A stretch of DNA of 64,000 bases, taken from assembly GCA_965247965.1 (NCBI GenBank), contig OZ252053.1:1302001-1366000 (forward strand), in the 5' to 3' direction. A program made the position numbers and the translations under genes. Position 1 is the first letter of the stretch; each line of letters opens with the position of its first letter. The notes under the pieces are model-generated. The model was not told the DNA's origin. It searched no databases and saw nothing but the letters and a program-made list of their open reading frames with translations. Below are positions 37,738-46,286 of the stretch, one piece after another. Source of the DNA: UBA7328 sp965247965. Its GTDB lineage: Bacteria > Bacteroidota > Bacteroidia > Chitinophagales > Saprospiraceae.

Positions 37738-38186
37738 TAATTAAGATTTAGTTCCCTGACATAAAGATCATAGGGGAAATTGAGGTTGTCTTTAAATTCA
37801 TCCTTTGCAAAACCAAATGAAAGCGCCTGTTCCTTAAGTTTTGGAGGTATTCGCGGGTCGTGTCCAATAAAGTACAAATATCCAAGAGTATAATCCTTGT
37901 GGTCCTGATATATCCTTTCCCTTGTTTCATAATCTGAATCCGGATAATCGACATTTCCTCCGAAGATACCCAATGAGATGGTTGAATGTTGCCGGTTATT
38001 GAATTCATATTTCCCGCTTCCCCGGGACATTATACCTATCAAGTCAAATATTTCGGTTTCGGGATATTTATTAAGGAAATCCGCTAATAACTGGTAGCGG
38101 GTCGAATCGTAATTTTCGGGTCGGGTTACCGGACGCATATTGTCCGGATCCTTTGTCATGGTTGGTCTAAAATTATAACAAATCAC
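37738..38186 (-). pseudogene. FAD-dependent oxidoreductase, internal fragment
   Basis: About 145 codons from the middle of a protein related to the complete oxidoreductase at 53694: ICYNFRPTMTKDPDNMRPVT, GGNVDYPDSDYETRERIYQD, HKDYTLGYLYFIGHDPRIPP and YDLYVREL line up with its YCFRY, GSNMDYPDGNWETRSRIWQF and LYVREAR parts. Both ends are missing: it meets a sulfatase fragment at about 38186 and is cut near the IS at 37737. No complete domain remains. Confidence 0.85.
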
Positions 38187-38407
38187 CCGTTGATCTCCTG
38201 GGAACTCCGGCCGGCGCGATCCGCGAAGGTGATTGGAAACTGATCGAGTTTTTCAACGATGATCGAATCGAGTTGTACAACCTGGCCGAGGACCTCGGTG
38301 AAAAGCGCGATCTGGTGACCCGCAAGCCGGCAATAGCGGAACGATTGCACAGAAAGCTGAAAGCCTGGCGAAAGAGGGTCGATGCGAAGATGCCGCCGAA
38401 GTCCTAG
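38182..38407 (+). pseudogene. Sulfatase, C-terminal fragment 1
   Basis: About 74 codons: PVDLLGTPAGAIREGDWKLI, EFFNDDRIELYNLAEDLGEK, RDLVTRKPAIAERLHRKLKA and a stop. This is the standard end of type I sulfatases (IREGDWKLI...LYNL..D..E). It is notably GC-rich against the AT-rich neighbours, suggesting a different source genome. It begins exactly where the oppositely oriented FAD-oxidoreductase fragment stops. Confidence 0.85.
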
Positions 38408-38441
38408 AAGTTCGGACTTTCCCGCGAATCGTTTAGCTAAA

Positions 38442-38680
38442 TCAATTAATGTCCTGTAGCTGCCTTTCCAGCTGAGACTTGTTGTATCCGTCCAATTTTA
38501 CTTTGGGATTATGCACCAGCTTAACTATGCTGTACTTAACAGTTTGCGGTGGCCCACCGTGGATCTGAAGGGCGAAGTGGGCAGCTTCAAATCTTTTAAG
38601 AAAAGAATAGTCAATTTCCTCGAATGTCAAATTGTCGACAGCATGAAAGTTTTTCAGGTTGTTCAACTGTGCACGGTTGG
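38442..38680 (-). pseudogene. Tyrosine recombinase fragment (core-binding domain)
   Basis: Contains RAQLNNLKNFH then LTFEEIDYSFLKRFEAAHFA, the SAM-like core-binding domain signature of Bacteroidota integrases. Downstream residues (TVKYSIVKLVHNPKVKLDGY) do not fit an integrase and have no assignment, so there may be another junction inside. The catalytic R-H-R-Y domain is absent. Borders a T4SS coupling-protein fragment head to head. Confidence 0.6.
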
Positions 38681-39264
38681 TTGATGAGCTGCCTACGGTG
38701 TACATTCCTAACCTGGACCGGATCCCGGCTACGGCCAGAAAAAATAAAGTAGCAACTGTACTTTGCGTTCAGGACTTTAGCCAGTTGGAGGACAAGTACG
38801 GCGAGAAAAAAACCGAGGTGATCATCTCGGTACTCGCCAATCAGTTTTTCGGTAAGACCACCAACCCCAAAACCGGGGAGCACATCAGCCGCATTTACGG
38901 CAAGCACGACCAGGAGTTTATCACTGAAGCGGAAAGTGAAAGCCAGGGGCGCAGTAGCGGGGGATCTTTCCTGGGATCTTTTAGCAGATCCAAGAGCTAC
39001 TCGCGCAGTACAACGATCCAGGAGAGGGCAAGGGTCAAACCGCAGGATCTAGTTAGCTTGGAAGCCGGTGAATTTTACGGAACATTGGTCGATAGCGATC
39101 GGGCTGAATTCAGGGGGCAGTTTCAGGGATCTGATATAAATCCTCAAGAGATTGAATCTTTCAAGATTGTGAGTCGGGATCAGGTGAAGGAGAATTTCAG
39201 GAGGATCAAGGTCGAGGCTAGGGCGATTCTGGAGGGGAGGGCCGGAAAGGAAGATGGGGGTTAA
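38672..39264 (+). pseudogene. Conjugative coupling protein (TraG/VirD4 type), C-terminal fragment
   Basis: The frame enters at LVDELPTVYIPNLDRIPATA, the Walker B neighbourhood of TraG/TraD/VirD4 coupling ATPases, followed by RKNKVATVLCVQDFSQLEDK, YGEKKTEVIISVLANQFFGK and a serine-rich tail. Walker A and the membrane segments are missing, so the gene is 5'-truncated. It shows a conjugative element once sat here. The first few codons (from 38659) probably belong to the neighbouring fragment. Confidence 0.8.
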
Positions 39265-39494
39265 TTTTCGGATGTCAAATTCCGGTCATATTAGATCGGT
39301 TTCGTTCAACGGTCTTAATAAACGCCAGTTTTAATAGCGTTTTATTTTTTGTTGTATGCAAGCTGAAAAATGACAAACGTTGAACAAAATATTGAAACGC
39401 CTTTATTATTGGGGCGGATTTTTCTACTGAAAATTCCTATCTTGTTGCAATGGCTTGGTCATTGCGGAGACCGTTGTCAAAATTCAAATAAAAG

Positions 39495-40214
39495 ATGAAA
39501 AAAGTTACTCACGTATTATTCTTGCTCGTCATTCTGCTGCCATTATACGAATGTGCTGCGCAAGATACTACCTCAAATGGAAAATACACCTTTAGAAAGG
39601 GTGACCCGAATGGAATTGGAAAATGGTATATGGGACGAGAAATTGCTTATGTAATGGGGTTTCAAGGAATGGACTGGCTAGATCGTCCTGAACGCGAAGA
39701 AGAAGAAAACACCTCTAAATTACTGCATAATATGGATATTAGTGCTGGCGATACTATAGCCGACATTGGTGCTGGATCGGGTTACCACGTATTTAAGATG
39801 GCACAAATGGCTGGGGAAGGCCTTATTTATGCCGTTGATATTCAGGATGAAATGCTGGCAGAGCTCCGTAAAAACAAAGAAAATGGTACGGGTAAAAATG
39901 TAGAGGTTATAAAAGGAAGCGAAAAAAGTGTGAACTTAACTGAAAATTCAGTTGATAAGGTGCTCATGGTTGATGTGTACCATGAGTTTAATTATCCTAT
40001 GGAAATGATAGCCTCCATAAAAAAGGCGCTGCGGGCAGATGGCAAAATATTTTTGATTGAATACCGAGGTGAAGATGATAGGGTGCCTATCAAAAAAGTA
40101 CATAAAATGACCGAAGAACAAGCCGTTAAAGAAATGCAAGCGGCAGGTATGAAACTTCAACGAAACATTGGTAACCTTCCCTGGCAGCATTGCATGGTGT
40201 TTGTTAAAAAATAA
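39495..40214 (+). CDS. Exported class I SAM-dependent methyltransferase
   Basis: 239 residues. Signal peptide (VTHVLFLLVILLPLYECAAQ; the Cys could even be lipidated), then a Rossmann methyltransferase: DTIADIGAGSGYHVFKMAQM (SAM loop, about residue 95), LIYAVDIQDEMLAELRKN, DKVLMVDVYHEFNYPMEMI and GKIFLIEYRGED. An exported SAM-dependent enzyme is odd because SAM is cytoplasmic, yet such proteins occur in Bacteroidota and Planctomycetota. Intact, surrounded by gene fragments, and followed by an attC-like structure. Confidence 0.82.
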   Translation: MKKVTHVLFLLVILLPLYECAAQDTTSNGKYTFRKGDPNGIGKWYMGREIAYVMGFQGMDWLDRPEREEEENTSKLLHNMDISAGDTIADIGAGSGYHVFKMAQMAGEGLIYAVDIQDEMLAELRKNKENGTGKNVEVIKGSEKSVNLTENSVDKVLMVDVYHEFNYPMEMIASIKKALRADGKIFLIEYRGEDDRVPIKKVHKMTEEQAVKEMQAAGMKLQRNIGNLPWQHCMVFVKK

Positions 40215-40234
40215 TTTTGTAAAAAAGCCAGCAG

Positions 40235-40366
40235 GTAACCAGTGTATAAAATTAATGCTTGGGTAGTTGCTAATTCGCAGCAACGTGCGTGCTTTCTTAC
40301 GGCGGATTTATCAAAGGGAAAATCCGCGAGTACAAAGCCGCTCTAATCTTATACAAACCGTTATGG
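40235..40366. repeat. Large structured inverted repeat, attC-like
   Basis: Outer arms match as an inverted repeat: TAACCAGTGTATAAAATTA on the left and, on the reverse strand of the right, TAACGGTTTGTATAAGATTA. Inside are two hairpins, GTTGC...GCAAC and GCGGATTT...AAATCCGC. The ends TAAC ... GTTA and the 130-base size are those of integron cassette recombination sites (attC). It begins 21 bases after the methyltransferase stop. attC identity is inference: the core GTTATGG departs from GTTRRRY. Confidence 0.5.
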
Positions 40367-40557
40367 ACATTTTGTCCATCCAGGTCCTCTAACAACTTGT
40401 CCCGGCATTGCACCAGTATGTTCTCCATCTTTCAGTACTTGAACGATTCGGTTTTAGGAAAGCTCGTTTTTCAGTAATTGGAGTGTACCAATCATACTCT
40501 AGTTCTAATTGATTTCTCATATTAGAATATAGTTTCACCACTGATTTACTATCCATC

Positions 40558-41420
40558 CTATCTTGCATACTTGTTTAGGCGGGCTACAATGTCGGGGAAT
40601 TCCGCATCTAGCAAATACCTGAACGTATCCAAAAAATCGTTCTTATTATGCTCCCGGTCCTTAATCAAGATCCCGTATTCGTCGACATTAGCATACCTGC
40701 AATCGTGAATCAATTCAGTACAGGTGGTATCAATCAAGATGTCACAGTTCTTTAGGGCAGCATTGCAGATGATTCGGGATTCTATCAAGTCCAGGTTTTT
40801 TGCCCTCAGCCGGATGTTCCGATCGCTCAGTTTAAGTCTTTGCTTAACGACCTGCCAATAAGAGCGTTTTCCTCTCACTGTTCCGGTTCGAGCTTTGCCA
40901 GAGGCATCACCGGTGACTAGGAATTCCCTCGCTCCATAATTTGCTAAGATCTCATCGCACACCTGCTCGATGTCTGAGGATGATATTATTTTATCAATAA
41001 CTCGGATACTTTTAAAGTCCGGCTTCTGGTACACCGTAACCGGATTCAGGTTAAAGTCAAAACTCAATCTTAATGTTATGTTTTCGTCAATGGCGCAGCC
41101 TGCTAGGTGACGTGATTCATCGAAATTATAAAGGAAAGGCTGCTCAGCCTGATCAACGTATTCGACTAAAAATTCTTGTGCAAACGTGATCTTATCCACT
41201 TGCTCTTTAGAATGGTCGATCTCGCTTTTCTCTAGGTGCGGATTATCGTAAGATGTATAATGAAAAAACGCCCAATCATTGAAGTTTCTGTACTCATCCT
41301 CCATGTGGAAAAAATCATTGTTTTTCCCCTTTGGCCTGGTTAATATAAAGGCATCCCCCACATAATCGGTTAAAGTTGGCCTGATGGTAGAATACGCTAA
41401 GACCAGAAGAGAGAGACCAG
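40558..41420 (-). pseudogene. Phage terminase large subunit, C-terminal fragment
   Basis: From about AYSTIRPTLTDYVGDAFILT the sequence is terminase-like: RPKGKNNDFFHMEDEYRNFN (end of the ATPase domain), ITFAQEFLVEYVDQAEQPF, then the RNase H-like nuclease domain (LRLSFDFNLNPVTVYQ with the first Asp; FLVTGDASGKARTG with the second). Walker A and B are missing. The upstream residues come from junction DNA near the sulfatase fragment. Evidence of a former prophage. Confidence 0.82.
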
Positions 41421-41453
41421 ACCAGGGGGGTGTGGGCTCAATTATCAAAGAAA

Positions 41454-42550
41454 TCAATAGGTTCCCGGTTCAAAATCAGAAAAAACCTCTTCCGACCATT
41501 TCTCATATAACAAAGTCAGGCGTTGCACAATTTCCGGATGTTCATCAGCATGGTTTTCCTCCTCCGGATGCTCATCGGCAAGATTGGCCAGGTATAGACT
41601 GTCCATTTTTATCTCCTTCTTCGCATGCGGCGAATATTCACCCGAAGTATCCAATCCATCCCCAATTAGCTTCCAGTTCCCTTCCCTGACAGCCCATCCG
41701 TCATACCACTGGAAATATAGAATCTTGTGCTCCGATTTTGCATCCCGGGAATGAATTATGGGCAGCAAACTATAACCGTCCAGTTTACGGTTCGGCAGCT
41801 CAACACCTAATACACTACATATGGTAGGGAGAAAGTCCATCACGGTAATGATCTGTTCCCTAACCTCGCCTTCGGGAAATTTGCCGGGGTAACTTATTAT
41901 AGCCGGCACCCTAATCCCACCTTCGAGGAAACTGCCCTTTGCGCCTCTCCATTTACCGGTGTTACCTCCGCCGCCGTTTGCTCCATAATTGCTTCCCTTT
42001 GGCAAACCGCTGTTATGATTGTCAACAGAAATCTGAAAATCAAAAGTGTCGTGGCCATTATCACTTATAAAAAAGATCAGGGTATTGTCCCTCAGGTCTA
42101 GTTCTTCTAACCTGTTAAGAATAAGCCCGATCCGGTCATCGGTAGTTGATACGATTTTCGCATATGTTCTCCTGGGCTCCTCCAGTTGGTCATATCTGTC
42201 ATCAAACTTCGTGTCATACTGTTCCGGGTAATGAGGTATGTTGAATCCCAGGTATAGGAAAAAAGGCGTCTCTCGATTCCGGTCAATAAATTCCAAAGCC
42301 TTGCCCGTGATTAGGTCAGGAAAATATTCTCCCCCCTCAAAGACCTCCTTTTTGTTCTCCCAAAGATCATGATATCCCACACCATGAAGGAAAAAATGGT
42401 TGTAGTTATCGATAAACCCGTTCCTGATGCCGTAAAACTCATCAAAACCCTGCTCCAATGGTCCGTGTCCAAGGTCGGCTCCAACATGCCACTTGCCAAA
42501 CAATCCGGTGCGGTATCCCTCAGCCTTAAGCACACCCAACTTGGCTTTTA
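41454..42550 (-). pseudogene. Sulfatase, C-terminal fragment 2
   Basis: About 365 codons of a type I sulfatase: GYRTGLFGKWHVGADLGHGP, RETPFFLYLGFNIPHYPEQY, NTLIFFISDNGHDT, GGIRVPAIISYPGKFPEGEV, DFLPTICSVLGVELPNRKLD, WAVREGNWKLIGDGL. The N-terminal formylglycine motif C/S-x-P-S-R and first metal ligands are missing, upstream of about 42550 where unrelated DNA begins, so it is inactive. Sulfatases fit the polysaccharide-degrading theme of the 53-63 kb genes. Confidence 0.87.
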
Positions 42551-42698
42551 AGAAGAAAGAACTCCTACTGGTCGGGGTTTTGGTTTCATCAGTGGTACAC
42601 TACATATTTTTCTTTAGTAGTCATAGTGTTGGTGATGCAGTCCTAACCCCCTAAAAGATTGGACACAAAATTATTAACTAAGTTTAATATTTGTGTCT

Positions 42699-42998
42699 AT
42701 GAACAAACATCGTAAGACACGATCTATAGCTGAAAAACTAGAGATCATGAATTTTGAGAAAAAGAACGGATGTATACAAGCCTCACGGGAATATGGTGTA
42801 TCGTGTACGTCCATTTACAAATGGAAATCTCGATATGAGGATAACGGGGAGGAAGGGCTGTCATTAAATCGTAAAAATAAAAGTGAGTCGATAAAGATCA
42901 ATCGACTCAGGCGAGAGAATGATGAACTGAAGAAGATTGTAGCCGAGAAAGAGTTGCGTCTTCGGATACAATCAGACATGCTAAAAAAAAGTCGATAA
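42699..42998 (+). CDS. IS3 OrfA (HTH, leucine zipper)
   Basis: About 100 residues: RSIAEKLEIMNFEKKNGCIQ, ASREYGVSCTSIYKWKSRYE (HTH), and a coiled coil RLRRENDELKKIVAEKELRL. DNA-binding part of an IS3 transposase, normally fused to OrfB by frameshifting. ATG 42699 chosen over GTG 42693; the difference is two residues. Confidence 0.88.
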   Translation: MNKHRKTRSIAEKLEIMNFEKKNGCIQASREYGVSCTSIYKWKSRYEDNGEEGLSLNRKNKSESIKINRLRRENDELKKIVAEKELRLRIQSDMLKKSR

Positions 42999-43014
42999 GT
43001 AAGGAATATCGAAA

Positions 43015-43342
43015 ATGATTGCCACAGATTATATAAAGGAAGGTCACGCAAAGAGGACGGTATTGGAGGTATTAGGAATTGCACGAAGTAGTTACTACTA
43101 TCGACCGAGTGTTGAGGCCAGTCAGAAGGGTCGGGTGAACAGCGAATTTACTTATACCCAGAATGGTGATAAGCTTAGCAATGCCATTGTGGTAGAAGAC
43201 ATTAAAGAAATCTTATTTCAAGAATTTGTTGACTATGGGTATTTAAAAGTGACACATTGGTTACGTCAGCAGAAGGGTTACAGGATTAATCCAAAGAAGG
43301 TGTATCGCTTGATGAGAGATGCTAATTTGTTGAATAAAAAAG
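43015..43342 (+). pseudogene. IS3 OrfB, N-terminal fragment
   Basis: Starts MIATDYIKEGHAKRTVLEVL, GIARSSYYYRPSV and has the HTH_21-like YGYLKVTHWLRQQKGYRINP, KKVYRLMRDANLL. It ends at the transposon border, before the catalytic rve domain. The stop codon is supplied by the transposon end. Confidence 0.88.
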
Positions 43343-43465
43343 GGCAATGATATATTTGTGTAACCCAATTTCCCCGAAAATCAATTCCTGATCAAATTTC
43401 TGATAAAGAAACAACCTCTCACCGTATTGGGATTGTCTTTCATTGAGACTGAAATATTTAGTCGT

Positions 43466-43498
43466 TTTGAAGCCAGAAAGACAGTTGTTCTACCTTTG
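43466..43498 (+). promoter_or_regulatory. Candidate promoter inside the transposon, first
   Basis: TTTG (43466-43469) and TACCTTTG (43491-43498), spaced 21 bases: a good Bacteroidetes promoter. No gene starts just downstream, so it may make a leader or small RNA. Confidence 0.5.
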
Positions 43499-43620
43499 CG
43501 GAACTAAGATAGGGAAAGATGCAGTAAGGTCAAATAGCTTTGTTAAGTCCAGTTGTTACACATGCGTATAACATATAATATGTAACGGGTAATTAAATAT
43601 AACAACTTTTCTAACAAAAC

Positions 43621-43651
43621 TTGCGGGGCTCAGATTTAAGGTCTATATTTG
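43621..43651 (+). promoter_or_regulatory. Candidate promoter of the transposon RNA
   Basis: TTG (43621-43623) and TATATTTG (43644-43651), spaced 20 bases, an excellent match to the Bacteroidetes consensus. Transcription would start about 43658. Confidence 0.65.
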
Positions 43652-43657
43652 TGTATA

Positions 43658-43854
43658 ACAAGAAAAGAAGTCCCGAATTAGCGCCCGGAAACTCCTTTGT
43701 CTTATGACCTTGCTCGGAATCCCGCTGACCTTCCAAGTCAGAAGATGGGGCCGAGTGAGGGCTTTTGTTATGAGAAAGGGAAGGATGAAAAAGTTCCGTC
43801 CTGGCACCGAAGCATCTCATTAGTGCTCACGGGCTAGGAGCCCTTTCTTATTTA
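43658..43854 (+). ncRNA. Candidate structured RNA in the transposon
   Basis: Bounded by a strong promoter and a terminator-like hairpin (GGGCTAGGAGCCC then TTTCTTATTT). The middle folds into one long rod: CCTTTGTCTTATGAC pairs with GTTATGAGAAAGGG, GCTCGG with CCGAGT, and CTGAC...GTCAG caps it. A second helix pairs CGGAAACT with AGTTCCG, and the 5' end (TAGCGCCCG) can pair with CGGGCTA near the 3' end. No protein-like frame. The rod form recalls 6S RNA, but I see no decisive family motif. Confidence 0.55.
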
Positions 43855-43895
43855 CAAAGGTACTTAAAAAATTGCATATATGCAAACATAGAATT

Positions 43896-44333
43896 ATGGA
43901 AAAAGAAAAAATTCTGTTAACCAAGAGCCAAAAAGAGACTCTGGTTAAGAATACCAAGAAAGAAATATCTGACATCAAGGGCGACATTAATGAGGCATTG
44001 GTCAAGATGAATGACTTGAAAGAACAATTAAAATCGCAGGAAGATTTATTGTCTCAGCTATTAGAACCAAATCAAATAGCAGAACAACAAGTCAGAATCA
44101 GAAACTATAAATGGCAGGAAGACATTGAATCAATGCTTAGCGGAGAAATTAACCAATTATCGGTAGACGTTATGGTTGAAATGTTTATCGTAGATAATCC
44201 AGATGTTAGTGAAAACCTTGACTATAAGACAATAAAAGCAAGAATTAGGAGCACTTGCTCTAGGATGACTAAAGAGGGCAAGTTAAATGAGAGTGAAGAG
44301 AACAATGTTAAGACGTTTGAACTAACGAACTGA
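43896..44333 (+). CDS. Passenger protein of unknown function, coiled coil
   Basis: About 145 residues from ATG 43896; an earlier ATG at 43872 would add eight residues. First half is a coiled coil (MEKEKILLTKSQKETLVKNT; NEALVKMNDLKEQLKSQEDL). Second half has a winged-helix-like look (VMVEMFIVDNPDVSENLDYK; IKARIRSTCSRMTKEGKLNE). Lies between the candidate RNA and the transposase. May regulate the element; function unknown. Confidence 0.65.
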   Translation: MEKEKILLTKSQKETLVKNTKKEISDIKGDINEALVKMNDLKEQLKSQEDLLSQLLEPNQIAEQQVRIRNYKWQEDIESMLSGEINQLSVDVMVEMFIVDNPDVSENLDYKTIKARIRSTCSRMTKEGKLNESEENNVKTFELTN

Positions 44334-44421
44334 AAACAATTTCGACGTATAACCTAAAATATCCGATTAAAACTTGACAAATAATAAGTATATACTTATC
44401 TTTAGTGTATAATCATTAGAG

Positions 44422-45369
44422 ATGTGTAAGAATAAAAACATTAAGCAAATTCGAGACTTTGATTCCTTTTATGAGTTGGTGGCGTATTTTGATACTGAGG
44501 AAAAGTGTCAGGAGCATTTGGCTACGTTTCGATGGAACGGAGAGCCACAGTGTCCCTATTGCCAGTCTAAAAGAGTCAATGAACTAAAAGGGAAAACCAA
44601 GAGGTATAAGTGCTATGGATGCCGGAAACAATTTGGAGTTCGAGTAGGTACAATCTTCCACGATTCAAAGCTACCCTTGAGGAAATGGTTCTTTGCAATC
44701 TTTCTTTTTTCCGCACATAAAAAAGGCGTTAGTTCTCATCAGTTGTCCCGAGACTTAAAGATCACTCAAAAGTCTGCATGGTTTGTCCTTCATAGAATCA
44801 GGCAAGTATATAAACCGGAAAATCCTTCATTCGAAAAGACAGTAGAAATAGATGAAACCTATGTAGGCGGAAAGGAAAAGAATAAGCACAAAAACAAAAA
44901 GACAGAAGGTGCTCAAGGCAGATCGACAAAATCAAAAGTTCCAGTAATCGGTATATTTGAAAGAGATGGAAGGGTTTATGCGCTTCCCGTTAAAAGAACT
45001 GATGGCGAAACTGTAAAAGAAGTAGTCGAAGGATCAGTCAAAAAAGGCACAACCATATATACCGATGAATGGGGAAGCTATAACGTACTTAATAAAGAAT
45101 ATAAAAGAGAGGTTGTTCAACATTCAGCAGGTGAGTATGTTCGCGGTGACGTTCACACAAATAATCTTGAAAACTTTTGGTCTCACTTTAAACGTGGTAT
45201 TTTTGGTATCTACCACCAAGTATCCGATAAGCATCTGAATGCTTATGTTAATGAATTTACATTCCGATTTAATACCAGGAAAGTTAGCGACGGTTCCCGA
45301 TTTGATATTACTTTAGCAAATGGACAAAAAAGACTCACCTACGAAAGACTTATCCGAAAAACAGCTTAA
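44422..45369 (+). CDS. IS1595-family transposase
   Basis: 315 residues, complete. Zinc ribbon (CPYCQSKRVNELKGKTKRYK then CYGCRKQFGVRVGTIFHDSK), then LRKWFFAIFLFSAHKKGVSS, HQLSRDLKITQKSAWFVLHR, and the ISXO2-type DDE domain: VEIDETYVGGKEK (D), TIYTDEWGSY (D) and VHTNNLENFWSHFKRGIFGI (N/E). Likely active, and the enzyme for the inverted ends of this transposon. Confidence 0.95.
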   Translation: MCKNKNIKQIRDFDSFYELVAYFDTEEKCQEHLATFRWNGEPQCPYCQSKRVNELKGKTKRYKCYGCRKQFGVRVGTIFHDSKLPLRKWFFAIFLFSAHKKGVSSHQLSRDLKITQKSAWFVLHRIRQVYKPENPSFEKTVEIDETYVGGKEKNKHKNKKTEGAQGRSTKSKVPVIGIFERDGRVYALPVKRTDGETVKEVVEGSVKKGTTIYTDEWGSYNVLNKEYKREVVQHSAGEYVRGDVHTNNLENFWSHFKRGIFGIYHQVSDKHLNAYVNEFTFRFNTRKVSDGSRFDITLANGQKRLTYERLIRKTA

Positions 45370-45631
45370 AGAGCTGCGTGAAAAGAATCCTGATATTAAT
45401 ATTCCCGATTCTGATTTAAACATCGATAGCTTTAATACACTGCTTGAAGAAGCTATTGATCGGCCTGCCATTACACTCAAAGAAATCAAGAAAGAGCTAG
45501 GAATTAAGGATGCTGATATAGCCGACATATTTGAGTATAAGAATGTTCTCAGTTATCGTAATTCAGATGCTAAAGAAAGGATTGATCGGGCTATTGTAAG
45601 GCTGTGTGAATTAATCCGGTCTAAAATTTAG
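45320..45631 (+). CDS. Small passenger protein overlapping the transposase end
   Basis: 103 residues, starting in another frame 50 bases before the transposase stop. Acidic and helical: LSEKQLKELREKNPDINIPD, PAITLKEIKKELGIKDADIA with an HTH-like IADIFEYKNVLSYRNSDAKE, and RIDRAIVRLCELIRSKI. Could be a small DNA-binding regulator. The overlap suggests translational coupling to the transposase. Confidence 0.6.
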   Translation: MDKKDSPTKDLSEKQLKELREKNPDINIPDSDLNIDSFNTLLEEAIDRPAITLKEIKKELGIKDADIADIFEYKNVLSYRNSDAKERIDRAIVRLCELIRSKI

Positions 45632-45726
45632 TTTTGTCGATTTGGTACACTAATTGATCTTTTAAGAGTTTAAAAACGATTTATTTTCTTTAATTTACGT
45701 TTTATTAAACCAAAAAGATCTCAGCT

Positions 45727-45975
45727 ATGATTTACTTAACCGCTTTTATGGAAGAGTTCCCAGACAATATTTTCATTGGGCGTATCAAAGAATTCAAAGG
45801 ACTAGTTGTGCAATCTGATTCATTTGAAGGTGTGAAAAAAGAACTAATAAAATCAGTAAGAGTGAAACTTGCCTATGATTATGGACTTGACATTAATCAA
45901 ATAGTTAAGACAGATAAAATGCCCCCATCCTTCATTCACCAAAGTGATAATAGTTATAGATTACAGCTAGTATAA
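45727..45975 (+). CDS. HicB-like antitoxin
   Basis: 82 residues. The beginning (MIYLTAFMEEFPDNIFIGRI, KEFKGLVVQSDSFEGVKKEL, IKSVRVKLAYDYGLD) has the partial RNase-H-like fold pattern of HicB antitoxins (GLVVQ...S.EEA...L..S). The next gene starts at the last base of its stop codon (TAATG). Usually HicB follows HicA, here it precedes it, as in some families. Confidence 0.6.
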   Translation: MIYLTAFMEEFPDNIFIGRIKEFKGLVVQSDSFEGVKKELIKSVRVKLAYDYGLDINQIVKTDKMPPSFIHQSDNSYRLQLV

Positions 45976-46286
45976 TGGTTGTTCCCTGTTTATCCGAAGC
46001 TGAGTTTTTCGAACTGTTGAAAAAGAACGGTTGGACAGTTTGCTCAAATGAACATTGGTCGGATTTCGGAAGGGTCGTGGTAGAAAAAGATGGATTGACC
46101 GTTCCTATTCAACTTCTCACAAAATATTTTTATCCACACGTTGTAAACATCTGCCATGAGTTAAATATAACTCCGACAGAAAATCACCTTAAAGTGTATG
46201 AGCAGCATTACCGTCGTAAGAAGAAAAGTTTGATCAGTTTGTCATTTTTTAGCCAGGCGGGTTACACAAATATATCATTGCCTTAA
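45975..46286 (+). CDS. HicA-like toxin
   Basis: 103 residues. AEFFELLKKNGWTVCSNEHW, GRVVVEKDGLTVPIQLLTKY and HVVNICHELNITPTENHL fit the dsRBD-like HicA fold (ELLKKNGW...VVV.KDG.TVPIQ...), although the catalytic His region is unusual. The last residues (AGYTNISLP) are encoded by the transposon's right inverted end, and the stop codon lies partly outside the element. HicA toxins are mRNA interferases; the assignment is by pattern only. Confidence 0.55.
   Translation: MVVPCLSEAEFFELLKKNGWTVCSNEHWSDFGRVVVEKDGLTVPIQLLTKYFYPHVVNICHELNITPTENHLKVYEQHYRRKKKSLISLSFFSQAGYTNISLP

Larger units (their letters stand above)
42640..43342 (+). mobile_element. IS3-family element, right part lost
   Basis: Left end near CCTAACCCCCTAAAAGATTG followed by GACAC, then orfA and the first part of orfB. 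The DDE half and right end are replaced by the IS1595-type transposon whose end starts at 43343. Not capable of transposing. Confidence 0.82.
43343..46282 (+). mobile_element. IS1595-family transposon with passenger genes and candidate RNA
   Basis: Perfect 24-base inverted ends beginning GGCAATGATATATTTGTGTA (left) and the same on the reverse strand of the right end (46259-46282). Contents in order: about 500 bases of non-coding DNA with a promoter and candidate RNA, an unknown gene, an IS1595-type transposase, an overlapping small gene and a HicB/HicA-like pair. IS1595 elements with passenger genes are known. Flanks differ (IS3 on the left, a repeat protein gene on the right) and no 8-base duplication is visible, so the two sides do not belong together. 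Confidence 0.85.

Noticed and set aside
43611..43820. 69-codon minus-strand frame in the transposon
   Set aside because: Overlaps the structured RNA candidate and has no protein-like character.
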